Positions 43,271-53,866 of a DNA stretch of 64,000 bases are shown in pieces. Below the pieces are notes generated by a model. That model searched no databases. It was not told the DNA's origin and saw nothing but the letters and a program-made list of their open reading frames with translations. Made by a program: the position numbers and the translations under genes. Source of the stretch: Flaccisagitta enflata (taxonomy: Eukaryota > Chaetognatha > Sagittoidea > Aphragmophora); NCBI GenBank assembly GCA_965153355.1, contig OZ231126.1:102672001-102736000 (forward strand), given 5' to 3'. Position 1 is the first letter of the stretch, and each line of letters opens with the position of its first letter.

Positions 43271-43387
43271 CCTCCCAGTCTTCTACCCATTCATTGAGCC
43301 ACTTTTTTTTCGAAGTCTTGGTGTCCAGGGCATAAGCACGCCGGCTCTGGAAATGTAGCTCGCTTCGGGCCGTTAACATCATGCTAG
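43271..43387 (-). CDS. Candidate exon of the PC4-like gene chain
   Basis: Minus strand, acceptor TCTATTTTCAG|CT, donor GGGAGG|GTGAGT. Two bases, 38 codons, one base: SMMLTARSELHFQSRRAYAL then DTKTSKKKWLNEWVEDWE. The splice sites are strong and the sequence is clearly protein-like, though no family is certain (AYALDTKT..KKKW faintly recalls PQQ-type beta-propeller repeats). Incoming and outgoing phases fit 45492-45604 and 41728-41996. Confidence 0.6.
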
Positions 43388-43429
43388 CTGAAAATAGAAT
43401 GGGCGAAAAAAAGTGAATTTTTTTATGAA

Positions 43430-43700
43430 TAAAATTATTCAGTGTGACCTATCAAATGAAAGGGAATTGTATCAGGATTAACAATATCTTGTAAAAAATG
43501 AGTCAAATCAACCTGCAAAATTCTTTATGCAAAACAAAGCTAAATTCATGAATTTTTCTTTTTTTCAAAAACCGCTCTTGGTTTGATTTTTCACTCAGCT
43601 TGATTTGTATACCTATGACCTAAACAAAATTTGAAAAACCCAGAGTGATATCATTCCTGTCTCTAATCTTCTGTCAAACAGCGGTGTCCACCATTTGTTT
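43430..43700. repeat. Half of the AGCT-duplicating foldback family
   Basis: TGTGACCTATCAAATGAAAG, then GGATTAACAATATCTTGTAA and GAGTGATATCATTCCTGTCT are close relatives of the right half of 53867-54478. The left half is missing. Confidence 0.65.
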
Positions 43701-43745
43701 GCCATGGTAACCAGAAGTTGGTTTCATGACTAACGATGTCAATAA

Positions 43746-43956
43746 TTTTTAGTCGCGTGCTACGCGACACTACACCCCGCTTTGTCCGTCGGTCGGTCGG
43801 TCTGTCGGTCTGTCGGTTGGTTGGTCGGTCCCCATTTTACTTTTTTTATGTTTTCGCGGTCTTCGGCTCACTGCACTTGCCCAAGTGCTTTAGTAACTCA
43901 AATACTGCCCTTGCCCACCCGCACGCGACTAAGGTAGCCGTGTATCCGGCCTTGTT
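43746..43956 (-). repeat. AACAAGG...hairpin element, well preserved
   Basis: TTTTTAGTCGCGTGCTACGC, then CACCCCGCTTTGTCCGTCGG, ending GTAGCCGTGTATCCGGCC then TTGTT. Start segment AGTCGCGTGC pairs perfectly with GCACGCGACT. Confidence 0.85.
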
Positions 43957-44231
43957 AATTATAGATATTGGTACAATATGCCTCCAAACATTACAAAAAT
44001 GGGGCAATTATTTGTCGCGGAGAAACACAGGGCATCTTTCTTTTGACTGAATCGTTTCATTTCACGTTAACACTTTAAAATTCAAAAGACAGCTAAGTGA
44101 CCCTTTTTACCCGGCCCTGCGGCCGCGCTGACCCAATAAACTCCACTCTACCCTATTAGGCGCTTAGGCAGCGAGCGTCAACGCTTATCCTACCCTTCAG
44201 TCGGACCTTAACTCTTGCCTTATCAGTCAGT

Positions 44232-44678
44232 GGACAAAACATAATAGGTATATATCATACAATTAGCTTTGATCTAATTTACTGAGGATTAATAAAATTT
44301 TTAGTTGCGGACACGCAACTCTATAAGAGGCTTTGTCCGTCTGTCCGTTGGTTGGTTGGTTGGTCTGTGGTGATTGAGTTGAAAAGTGGGTAAACGCGCA
44401 TTTCTGCCCCCACCCACCCGTTCGCAACTGATGGCCGTGTATCTGGCCTTGTTTAAGCAACAACTGGTGGTTGAAATTACTGTAGGTTGTAACCTTACAG
44501 AATTGGAGCATTATAGCCAGCCATAATTCAAATAACCAATTATTGCAAAAAAGATTTTGGTAATTACAGCAAGCTGTTATTTCAACATCTAATTTTTGCA
44601 GACAATATTTCTTTTATAAACAGTAAGTTGATCAAAGTCAATAGTATGATATATGTATACCTATTATGTTTTGTCCTT
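44232..44678. repeat. Palindromic element carrying a hairpin element inside
   Basis: GGACAAAACATAATAGGTAT (44232) and its inverse (44659-44678) form the arms, with inner arms AGCTTTGATCTAATTTACTG / CAGTAAGTTGATCAAAG. The AACAAGG element at 44298-44453 interrupts the left half. Confidence 0.7.
44298..44453 (-). repeat. AACAAGG...hairpin element, AGTTGCG subtype
   Basis: TTTTTAGTTGCGGACACGCA then ACTCTATAAGAGGC, ending GGCCGTGTATCTGGCCTTGT. The start segment AGTTGCGAAC follows the changed stem AGTTGCG. Confidence 0.82.
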
Positions 44679-45491
44679 TGTTAAGTGCTTGGCTCAGATT
44701 ATAACTTACGACACAGAAAAATTTAGGGCGGAATTTTTCATTCATGCATAAGTTGAAAATTTTTCATGATTGCTGATTTTTTCTTAAAATTTTTGATGAG
44801 GGTCTTTCTACATTTTAGGTTAAGATATGTTTTGCATATTGGCAAGCTCAACTGCCCCTACAACTTTCAGAAAATAATTTTTTCTCAATTTTCTATAATT
44901 TTGTATATTTTAGATATAGTTAAACATTAATTGAAAAATATCAATTTACTGTTATCCATTGAAAATTGATAAAAAAATAAAAATATATCCCTTGATCTAG
45001 CTATCGGTAAAATCTGGAGGTTTTTATCTGCTTTCATTAAAGTTTGACATTCTTTTAAAAATAAAAGACATTGAGATCAGAATTTTTCAGTTTCGTTACC
45101 CGACTTGTGTCCACTGAAAGTAAATTTGCATAGGGAATCCAAAATTACAATAACCAAGAACATTCGACTCTTGTAAGTTAGTGTATCTAAAGTTGTATGT
45201 TTTAGAAAATGCAAATTCTTGACTTTTTTCACAGATTTGTTATTTTCAAGATAGACTTATCACATTTTTTGTTACACATGTTTTCCCTATTTTTGCACTG
45301 ATACATGTTTAAGAGGATGATTTTGACCGCTCTAGTGTTAATAAATTTGGTTATTTGTTTCCTGTTCATACCATTTGCTTGCTGCCAATAACCATTTGTT
45401 GCATTTGAGAGAATATTGATTATAAACTACAAAAAATTGACTCAGAAGCGCATGAATAAAAAATTTGATACGATTGTGCAGCATGTCTTAC

Positions 45492-45604
45492 GCTGTTGAG
45501 GTTTTGGTGGATTACGATCTGCATTAAGAGCGTGCACCGTCTGGGGTCGTAATCGTTCGCCCCAGATGTCTTTGGCATTTTGGGCGGCCCAAGAACGACG
45601 ATCC
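45492..45604 (-). CDS. Candidate exon of the PC4-like gene chain
   Basis: Minus strand, acceptor GAAACCTGCAG|G, donor CAACAGC|GTAAGA. One base, 37 codons, one base: DRRSWAAQNAKDIWGERLRP then QTVHALNADRNPPKPQQ. Both phases agree with the neighbouring exons at 47573 and 43271. No domain is recognised. Another open frame (GIVVLGPPKMPK..) exists but does not fit the phases. Confidence 0.57.
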
Positions 45605-46119
45605 CTGCAGGTTTCAGACAGAGGGTAGTTGAACCCCGTAAATGGACGTCCAAGGACTTACAATTTTCATCTGTTATAGGCAGATTTCAGGTTTTGCCAA
45701 CATATGAAAGATTACAGAGCAAGGCTGGACACACTTTATGTGCTAATATTGACTTATCTAACATTAGAAACAACGAATTTGATCTAAGATACATGAAAAA
45801 ATGCAAATTTTTAAAATGTTACAGACAGACTGATGGACAAACGGACTAACAGACCAACAAACCAACCAACAGAACAAGGTGCAGAAAAAATCTCATACAC
45901 TTTCTTTTTAAGAGAACTTCACTTTTTGGCAAACCTTCAATGTTTTCCAATTCAAGACAGTTTCAAGGCTCGAACATTCTTAAATTGTTCTTAATTAAAT
46001 TCAATTTTTAACCTTCACTTAAGAACGTCCTTTATTGTTTAGAATGTCTTTAGAGGGAAAATGAAGGAAAATATTAATGAGCCAACAAAGCAGCAGGATT
46101 AAACATGTTAGAGCCATGA

Positions 46120-46254
46120 AACAAGGCCAAGTAGGCCAATAAGGTGCGACATGTGGATCGTCGAATGAATGCGTTACCAACCAACCGACCGACTGACCAA
46201 CCAACCAACCAACGGACACAGCCAGTTATAGAGGTGCTTTGTAGCACCTAAAAA
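46120..46254 (+). repeat. AACAAGG...hairpin element, AGGTGC subtype, tandem copy 1
   Basis: AACAAGGCCAAGTAGGCCAA, then AAGGTGCGACATGTGG, (CCAACCAACCGA) spacer, and TATAGAGGTGCTTTGTAGCA then CCTAAAAAG. Confidence 0.85.
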
Positions 46255-46276
46255 GAATGAGACGTGCTGTAAAGAG

Positions 46277-46404
46277 AACGAGGCCAATTAGGCCAATAAG
46301 GTGCGACGTGTGGATCGTCGAGCAAATGCGTTACCAACCAACCAACAGACCGACAGACCAACGGACACAGCTAGTTATAGAGGTGCTTTGTCGCACCTAA
46401 AAAA
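46277..46404 (+). repeat. AACAAGG...hairpin element, AGGTGC subtype, tandem copy 2
   Basis: The start segment AGGTGCGAC is the perfect complement of GTCGCACCT in the end hairpin. It lies 22 bp after copy 1 in the same direction. Confidence 0.85.
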
Positions 46405-47410
46405 ATTCACATATTTACATTTATCAAATCCAAGTTTGCATTAATGTCATTGCACATATGGTGAGTTAGATGAGAAAAGAAAATTCTTTTTTTGGGTATA
46501 CACATCATTCTCACAGCTGAGTGATGATAAGACCATGCTTATCGCAAATATTCTGTGGTTTATTACTGCAAATACATATGACACGGTCTCCCAAAATTCG
46601 CAATTTTCACGGCCGCAGCCAGTTTTTCACTCAAAAGAAAAAATCGCTCAGACACTTCCATTGAAGTGTCTAACATATGTGGAAGTGCACAATCGCTAAG
46701 AATTCGCATGGAAATTTCATAGGGATGACTTGAACAGTACGAAATGTACCAATATGCAACAAAAAATCATACAATTTCTGAAGAAAATTCTCTTTTAGAA
46801 CTATATAAGGCCCCACGGAAAACTCTTAATTTGCACAGAAAATGACAAATACAAAAAACTAGAAACGTGGCCCTCTTCCAAAGACACGTGCAGGAAGGAA
46901 GCTATATTCTTGGTAATGCAAAAAAGTTTGTTTGGAAGCAGATTAAGAGTTTACCGTTGCATTCATTCTCTTAAGAATTTTATCACTCAGTTTTCAGTAA
47001 GACAATTTCCTAATCCATTTCTTTTCTCTACATATATTGTTGATCAAAGATATTTTTCCCACAAATGATGGTTGAAAAAGCGTATTGATGCGGTTGTTGT
47101 TCGAAATCAGCAAAAGGAAGGCATATTAAGAATACAAACTTATCTTGTAGTATGTTAGCTAAAGTGGCAAGGAAATCGCGTGCTCAAAAGAAGCGTGTCA
47201 TATGTGCATACCCAAATGAAGAATTTTCTTTCCTCATATCCAAGTTTTTCATTTTCAATGATAAAAGAAAGCTTTCCGATATTTTCAAAATATTCTTAAA
47301 TTTTTGAAATTTTAAGCCTAAAGTTCTTAAATTTTAAAACAAATCAAACCTTCTAATATTCTTAGCATGTTCTTATAATTTTTGAGGATTTCAAGCCTAA
47401 CGTTCTTATA
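46405..47410. other. AT-rich stretch with no recognised feature
   Basis: No exon-like frames, inverted termini or family matches were found here. Confidence 0.4.
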
Positions 47411-47412
47411 AA

Positions 47413-47546
47413 AACAAGGCCGAGTAGGCCATTAAGATGCGACGTGTGGATCGTTGAACGAATACATTACCGACAGACAGCCTACCGACCGACCAACCGA
47501 TCGACACAGCCAGTTACGTATAGAGGTGCTTTGTCGCGCCTAAAAA
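47413..47546 (+). repeat. AACAAGG...hairpin element, AGGTGC subtype
   Basis: AACAAGGCCGAGTAGGCCAT to TAGAGGTGCTTTGTCGCGCC then TAAAAAG. It ends 26 bp from the donor of exon 47573-47735. Confidence 0.82.
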
Positions 47547-47572
47547 GTGTATTCAGAAGAACGATGTCATAC

Positions 47573-47735
47573 CTTTCCGATGGGAAGGTTGGGAAGTTTG
47601 GGAATGGATCTGCAACCTCATGTTCCAGTCGAGGAATCCCGCGAAATGGCGGATCAGGACGTGAGTGTAATTTTGGAATCACGCCCCATTTTCTCGGTTG
47701 TAGCTCGATTGTTCCCTCTTGAGAGTTGTATATCG
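47573..47735 (-). CDS. Candidate exon, most 5' of the PC4-like gene chain
   Basis: Minus strand, acceptor AGAATATGTCAG|CG, donor GGAAAG|GTATGA. Two bases, 53 codons, two bases: IYNSQEGTIELQPRKWGVIP then KLHSRPDPPFRGIPRLEHEV and ADPFPNFPTFPSE. Proline-rich and charged, with no family recognised. The outgoing phase fits 45492-45604. The gene start was not found upstream. Plus-strand frames over the same interval are open too but do not chain. Confidence 0.55.
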
Positions 47736-47834
47736 CTGACATATTCTAGGTGAGAGGGAGGAGGGGAATAGGTAACAAGGTGGCCAATGGATGGTGGAAA
47801 AGGTCACTAGATTCCTTAGCAGAAAACAGGAGAA

Positions 47835-48115
47835 TTAAAAGAAGAAGACGGAGGAGAAGAAGAAGAAGAAGAAGAAAAAAAAGAAAAAGAAAAAGAACAA
47901 GAACAAGAACAAGAACAAGAACAAGAAAAAGAAAAAGAAAAAGAAAAAGAAAAAGAAAAAGAAGGAAAAAGAAAAAGAAGTAGAAGACGGAGAAGACGGA
48001 AGAAGACGAAGGAGGAAGAAGAAGAAGAAGAAGAAGAAGAAGAAGAAGAAGAAGATAAAGAAGAAGAAGAAGAAGAAGATGAAGAAGAAGAAGAAGACGA
48101 AGAAGAAGAAGATAA
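47835..48115. repeat. AAGAAG / GAACAA / GAAAAA purine microsatellite
   Basis: Compound triplet and hexamer repeats. The lysine/arginine or serine frames are artefacts. Confidence 0.95.
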
Positions 48116-48136
48116 CAAGTCATCCAAGGATCAAAC

Positions 48137-48420
48137 ATGGTCAGCAGTACCCGATGCCCGGCTTAGAGTGATAGCTGAAGAAGTGAAGTGGGAGCAGGGC
48201 AGCGGCCCCAAAGGGCCAATGTCCTGTAGGACACAGAGGTGAATTTCCATATGTCTAGAGACTCTGGACAGAGAGGGCATATTTCAGGCCTTTGGAGCAA
48301 TTTTTTAAAATATTCGATGGAGGTTTTGCATTTTTTTCAATTACACATCAATTTGCCATATCATTCAATGGGAATTTCACATTTTATTCATTTTTCATTT
48401 TGGCTGCTGCCCAAAAAGTA
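48137..48420 (-). repeat. Arm/21-mer family, arms only
   Basis: GGTCAGCAGTACCCGATGCC and GCAGGGCAGCGGCCCCAAAG at 48138-48215, far arm GGCTGCTGCCCAAAAAG at 48402. The 21-mer array is almost absent (one TATTTCAGGCCTTTG unit). Confidence 0.65.
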
Positions 48421-48837
48421 GAAAGCCTCTATTAGAGTCGAGAGTCCGTACCTAAATCGAATATTTTCCGCAATGGAACAATGCAATTGACCGATGCAGT
48501 CGAGATGAAGCTCTTCAAGTAACCCGTCAAGCGAACCTGGCAAGTCAAAACCAATATCAAAAGGAGAAGGTTGTCAAAACTGTTTCAACTCAATGGATGT
48601 GTCCCTCCCAAGTATGACGTCACCCAAGACAAGCTAAAGTTCTGTCAAAATGTTTGTTCTCTTTCAATTCTGTTTGTTCAAATCGTCTCTTTATTCTACT
48701 ACGGCATGGTCAAATCGGCTGTCCTTCTCTATGTCCGTGTACCAAGCCGTATCAACACACTGATATTGTAACCCAGCGTCACTTTTTTTCACTTTTGGTT
48801 AAGAAGAGAGAAGTGGCGCCCTTTCCTTCAATATGAA

Positions 48838-48930
48838 AGGACAAAGCGGCGCCGTATCTTCTGGACAAAGCGGCGCTGTATCATCCGCTCAAAGCGGCGC
48901 CATATCATCTGCACAAAGCGGCGCCTTGTC
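48838..48930. repeat. Four-unit CAAAGCGGCGCC minisatellite
   Basis: 21-bp units GGACAAAGCGGCGCCGTATC in near-exact tandem, G+C-rich against AT-rich surroundings. They would translate as QSGAVSS repeats in the plus frame, but no gene around them is supported. Confidence 0.8.
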
Positions 48931-48973
48931 CACGAGGGGAACCTCAATGATATATAGGCCCGCAATGAAAGGA

Positions 48974-49166
48974 TTTTTAGTCGCGTGCTACGCGACTACA
49001 CACCACTTGGTCCATCGGTCTGTTGGTCCGTCCATCCGTCACACTTAACTTTTTTGGCGGTAATGGCGTTTTTGGCCTTAATGCTCCTGCCCAAATGCTT
49101 CACTGACCTCAATTGTGGCCCCTGCCCACCCGCAGGCAACTTGGGTAGCCTATATTTGGCCTTGTT
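48974..49166 (-). repeat. AACAAGG...hairpin element
   Basis: TTTTTAGTCGCGTGCTACGC to TATATTTGGCCTTGTT. The pairing segment has decayed (AGTTGCCTGC). A truncated relative (TTAGTTGCAGACAACTC then AAGAGGCTTTGTCC) lies at 49474-49560. Confidence 0.78.
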
Positions 49167-49940
49167 AGCAGGATGACAGAAACAGGGGCACACTTGGCAC
49201 ATTGTGCCTTGGAACTATAGCTCAAAAGTCGGAGTTATAGATTTGATTAAGGAAAAAAACTGAAAGAATGAGGGCAAAAAAGAAAAACGAGTTAAGAAGG
49301 ATCAATGGGGCTTAAGGTTTAATCTCCCGTGGTTTCCATGAAATTAAAGCTAAAATGCAGAAAACCAGAATTTACACATTATATTTATATTATAATAATT
49401 AGTTTTGATAAGTCGGACTTATAGCGCTGCTAAAGTTGTGCCTCGGACCTATAGAATTTTCTGTCACCCTGCTTGTTAGTTGCAGACAACTCAATAAGAG
49501 GCTTTGTCCTTCCATTTGTTTGTTGGTCCGCGTCCGCACAGTACGAAAAAAAGCCGGTTTCTTCCCCACTACCTTCCAGTTTCTGTGGCTTCGCTTCCAG
49601 ATTCTGCTACAATTTGTATTACAAAGACCCTGAAGACCCTGGCTCTGAAGCAACTTCAATGCTCAAATTTTGTCACAGCGTAATCATTTGGGGTTAAACA
49701 ATGCATTGAGTAACGGCGCTTCCGCTTTTAAAGCGTAGATCGTGAAAAAACAATCAAGAAACCAACTCAGATTCTGTTAATGAGCAGCTTATTCTTCAGG
49801 CTCTTTTTTCGGTATGAAAAGTTTCTTTGCTGCTTGTGTTTCCAATCGAAATTAGTGAGACTGCGTGGATTTAAACATTTGACTATGCTGTTGCGCGTGC
49901 ACGTGTAATCATCGATTACCAATAAGGGCGGCTCAATTTG

Positions 49941-50166
<226 letters not shown>

Positions 50167-50771
50167 CATTTACAGTGGCCAGTGCGTTTGTCTATGATTC
50201 TACTTTCGCAGCGCACACGGAAGATCCTTAGTGAAAAAAGTGCTTGTAGAATAGCGCAGAAGAGCGGAAGCTTTAGAACTAGGGTCTGAAGAATCTGAAA
50301 GACACCAGAAGAATCTGAAAGAATCTGGAAGCTTTGAGGGCAGTTTTACTCCTGGCCTTATATTGACAGTGTTATGTTGCAATTATGAAAGTGTGTCATC
50401 AACCGATTGTAATGAAGTGGTTACATAATTGTTTCACTGATTGGAGGGGCCAGAAGAAGCTAAATTCTCAGGGTCTGTGCTCGGTGTCTTTGCTTAGAAT
50501 CTGGAAGGTAATGGGTGGTGATTTCGCATGGTGGTCCGTTGGTTCGTGAGACATAAAATGGAAAATGAGTTTTTAAAATGTCTCAGTTTATGTATGAGGA
50601 GGGTGAGATTTTGGATGGGGGTTGGATGACCCTGCCCACCTGTCTGCAACAAAATTGTGACTTGCCTTCACATGTTTGATGGGGGTCCTAGTAACTAGGA
50701 ACCAAATGACAGAGTGCCTAGGGAAAACGGGGTCCGGTGACAGGGGGCCCAGAGACAGGGGGGACCAGATA

Positions 50772-51313
50772 CAGTAGATGTTGTCTAGACTTGGAAATAC
50801 GGGAGAATTCATTACAGGAAGACAAATTTACTAAAAAGGTTGATTTTTGGAAAATAGATTAATAAAAGGATGCTTTTTTGCCCATGGATGTTGGTTGCTA
50901 TAGAAATATATTTTCATGTATTCACGCTAAAGTATCAATATTTTGAGAAATTTTTTGAAAAAACATTGTTTGACATAAAATTTGCTACAACTTTCCCACA
51001 ATATGTGCTATAAGAATATTGCTTGTTTAGCCGTTGCTAGGGAGCCTGACTATGTGTGACAGCCCTGTGATGCTCCCTAGCAACCGCTAAACTATATTCT
51101 TTCAAAACATACTGTGGGAAAGTTGTAGCAGATTTTATTTTAAACAATGTTTCCTCAAATTTCTCAAAATACTGATACTTTCCATGGCAATCAACACCCA
51201 TGGGCAATAAAGTATCTTTTTATTAGTTTATATTCCAAATATCAGTCACTTGACTTTATTTGTCTTCCTGTAATGAATTCCCCCGTATTTCCAAGTCTAG
51301 ACGACATCTACTG
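50772..51313. mobile_element. 542-bp TA-flanked palindromic MITE
   Basis: CAGTAGATGTTGTCTAGACT then TGGAAATACGGG starts the left arm; the inverse CCCGTATTTCCAAGTCTAGA then CGACATCTACTG ends the right. TA at 50770-50771 and 51314-51315. The arms are inverted over the full length except a central CTCCCTAGCAAC loop. Confidence 0.88.
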
Positions 51314-51469
51314 TACAAGGTGGCCCGGTCCGCCTGTCATACCAATTTTTACCCCAATTGTGGTGGGGAAAATTGGTTGCTTAGTTGTCAAATGGAGTGC
51401 GGTAGACAAATTCATTGAGAACTTACATGAGAAGAAATGGAGAAGAAGAAAACCAGCGTCCAATTATAG

Positions 51470-51658
51470 GCTACCGGCGACAGCTCCAAGGAAGTCTCCG
51501 GATGGAGAAAGGCGGGATCGATGCCCAAACTGCGCGTGGACAACGCCGAAGTTGATCCTCGACCGACCAAAGACCTCGACGATAATTTTCAGTTAAATGT
51601 GAGATTTTGCTACAACGACTCTCTAAAAGAAGTCCATGAGAGGTCTAGTTTGGTTTAG
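51470..51658 (+). CDS. Candidate terminal exon, plus strand, unknown product
   Basis: After CCAATTATAG a plus frame in phase 0 reads 62 codons to TAG: ATGDSSKEVSGWRKAGSMPK then LRVDNAEVDPRPTKDLDDNF and FCYNDSLKEVHERSSLV. An internal donor (AAT|GTGAGA, 51597) could end the exon earlier. It is GC-rich and clearly protein-like. Two other frames are open across parts of the interval but look poorer. No family is recognised. Confidence 0.45.
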   Translation, partial: ATGDSSKEVSGWRKAGSMPKLRVDNAEVDPRPTKDLDDNFQLNVRFCYNDSLKEVHERSSLV

Positions 51659-51924
51659 AAGAGCCGAAAATCCGTGTGTAAGACAGAGAAATGTTGAACC
51701 ACTGAGATCTTAGTTGTGCTTGAACTTGAAAGTTGGTTTGTTCATTGTTTTGATGTAAGTTTTGTCGTTGCTAAGATCCCAAGTGCCGAGTTGATTGTGT
51801 TAAATGGCATCAACTACAAAGGCAAATGGTTATCTCTATATTGGCAAGCTAGGCTCGTACTCGAAAACGCCAGTTTTATGTGCTACGTGAAAGCATAGAT
51901 CATTGGCCCCGCTGCCCGCTGCCC

Positions 51925-51929
<5 letters not shown>

Positions 51930-51987
<58 letters not shown>

Positions 51988-51988
51988 C
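51930..51988. repeat. (GA)n microsatellite
   Basis: About 58 bp of GA. A protein-like plus frame follows (51990-52142: LAYGGYTNTVKIKPELKPVP then VVRKKQIRKCVKRPFLDRRK), too uncertain to call a gene. Confidence 0.9.
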
Positions 51989-52149
51989 GCACTTCCGCTT
52001 AGCCTATGGTGGTTACACCAACACGGTAAAAATAAAACCAGAGTTGAAACCCGTCCCTCCTTATGAGAAAGTCGTGCGTAAAAAACAGATTAGGAAATGT
52101 GTTAAGAGACCGTTTTTGGATAGACGAAAAAAGTGCGCGTAAGAAAAAA

Positions 52150-53620
52150 GTGCACGTGAGTTGAAGAGAAATCAAATTGAAAGTGAAGTCGAATTGCAAA
52201 CCTAACTAGTCTAACGGGTGAGAAAGCGGAAAAGAAAACACCCTCTAGCTCGGAAACACATTTCACGGTGGAGCGGAAAGCAAAAAAACAACTGCCGCCC
52301 GGTCACAATATTGTTGCGGACGGGTGGGCACTGGGCAAGGGGCTGATCAAGGCACTAAGGGCCACGGATTGCACTAGATGGCTCCCTGGGTATTTGGGTG
52401 AAAATTTTCATCTCTGCTATATGGCTCAAACTAAGTAAAATGTTCATGGTAGCATTTGAGCATACATTACTGGTCCAAATGACAGGTATTATGGCAATTT
52501 AGAGTGAAAAAAGGCGACCTAAATGGACATTACTGCAAAAAATGCTAAATTTCAAGAAAAATCAATGATTTTTTTTGAATAATCTGTTAAGATTACAAAA
52601 AGGTCATGATATCTTCAATATTGGATTGGATTCCTTCATTAATGTTTAAATGTCTGGAAAAGTTTTTAAAATCATTATTTTTTACATTTTTAGCACTATT
52701 AAATTCGTCTACTTTTACTGCATATTTGACCTAATTTGCATGCTTTTATTACCCTATAAATATAAAAAATCGCACAAGGACACACAATGAGCCACTTATG
52801 CCAAAATGTAGTTCATGGGGTCCTGAATCAAGAATGCTATGGCTCAAGCGGGCCTTCGACGTCCAAATTGCGATTTTCTCGGCTTAAAATGGACAAGTTA
52901 TAATGGGGATAAAAGTAAAATTCTATATTTGATTGGTAGAAAAATGAACAAAATGAGCTAAATGAGCAAAAAAATATTCTTTTTTTAGCACCTTATTAAG
53001 GAATCTTATTGAACAAAGACAAAAATTTGATTGATTTGGTCAAAACATTAGACAATTTAAATACTAACAGTAAGAGAGTTTAGCAGTTTTTTTACATTGT
53101 CTTCTCAAATTTCTCGTCTTTTGTACTCTAAGCTCTTAATCCAATAGAAATGAGTCAATATTAGATACATAGTTTCATAACATCTGAAATTAACCAGAAA
53201 AATATTTTTCACTGTGTATATTTCATAAGGAACAATGTTATGGAAAAGATGTAATGTTAATCTCCAATGAGCCACCTAGCGCACAATGCAGCCCACAGTG
53301 CAAGAGGCTTATTGTTTAAGTAAGGATGACAAACACCACTTCGATGAAAAGAATTTTTTTTCTGGAAAACAAAAAGAGATGGCAACAATCATCAAATGAT
53401 AAACGCCAAAACAGAAATACTTTTTTCTTTAAAACAAAATTGAAACCCGTAGTACAAAGTATATGCACATATCACAAGTGGATAATGAAAGACGTAAAAT
53501 AAGATGACGACGCAGAACACAGCCGAAAGAGTAAAATCTAAACTAGTTCCTAGACTAGTTGCCAAAATGGGCAGAGTAAAAAGATGAAACGATTAAAAGG
53601 CATAAGCTATAAAACCATAA
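52150..53620. other. AT-rich stretch with no supported gene
   Basis: Only GAGCTAAATGAGC motifs (52958) related to the 11.3-kb repeat are seen. Confidence 0.4.
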
Positions 53621-53628
53621 AGCTATTA

Positions 53629-53862
53629 CTAATGACCGTAGACCTCACTAGAGGGAAATTCTGTCTGCCTGTATAGAAGTAAAGACGCATTAGTGCGTTG
53701 CAGACAGATCGCCAATTTCTGGAAAAAATGACTAACAACAACCAACTCAGTTGCGTTTGTTTGACGGGCGAGGCGAGACACTATATATTTTAGCTCAAGA
53801 GCCGCTGACCTGTGCCAGCCACCAAAAGTTTCAACTGCAAGAGGAATGAGTGACACGTTAAC
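53629..53862 (-). pseudogene. Non-LTR (RLE-type) retrotransposon, extreme C-terminal fragment
   Basis: The minus frame reads SLIPLAVETFGGWHRSAALE then FQKLAICLQRTNASLLLYR. This matches the end of RT/endonuclease proteins of RLE-type elements, where (F/L)IPL(V)VE(S/T)(F/L)GGW and a helix ending (G/T)NA.L follow the endonuclease fold. It continues the 54479-55102 fragment in frame once the intervening foldback element is discounted. Confidence 0.8.
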
Positions 53863-53866
53863 AGCT

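Noticed and set aside
47444-47722. Plus-strand 92-codon frame
   Set aside because: Antisense shadow of the minus-strand exon 47573-47735, beginning inside a hairpin element.
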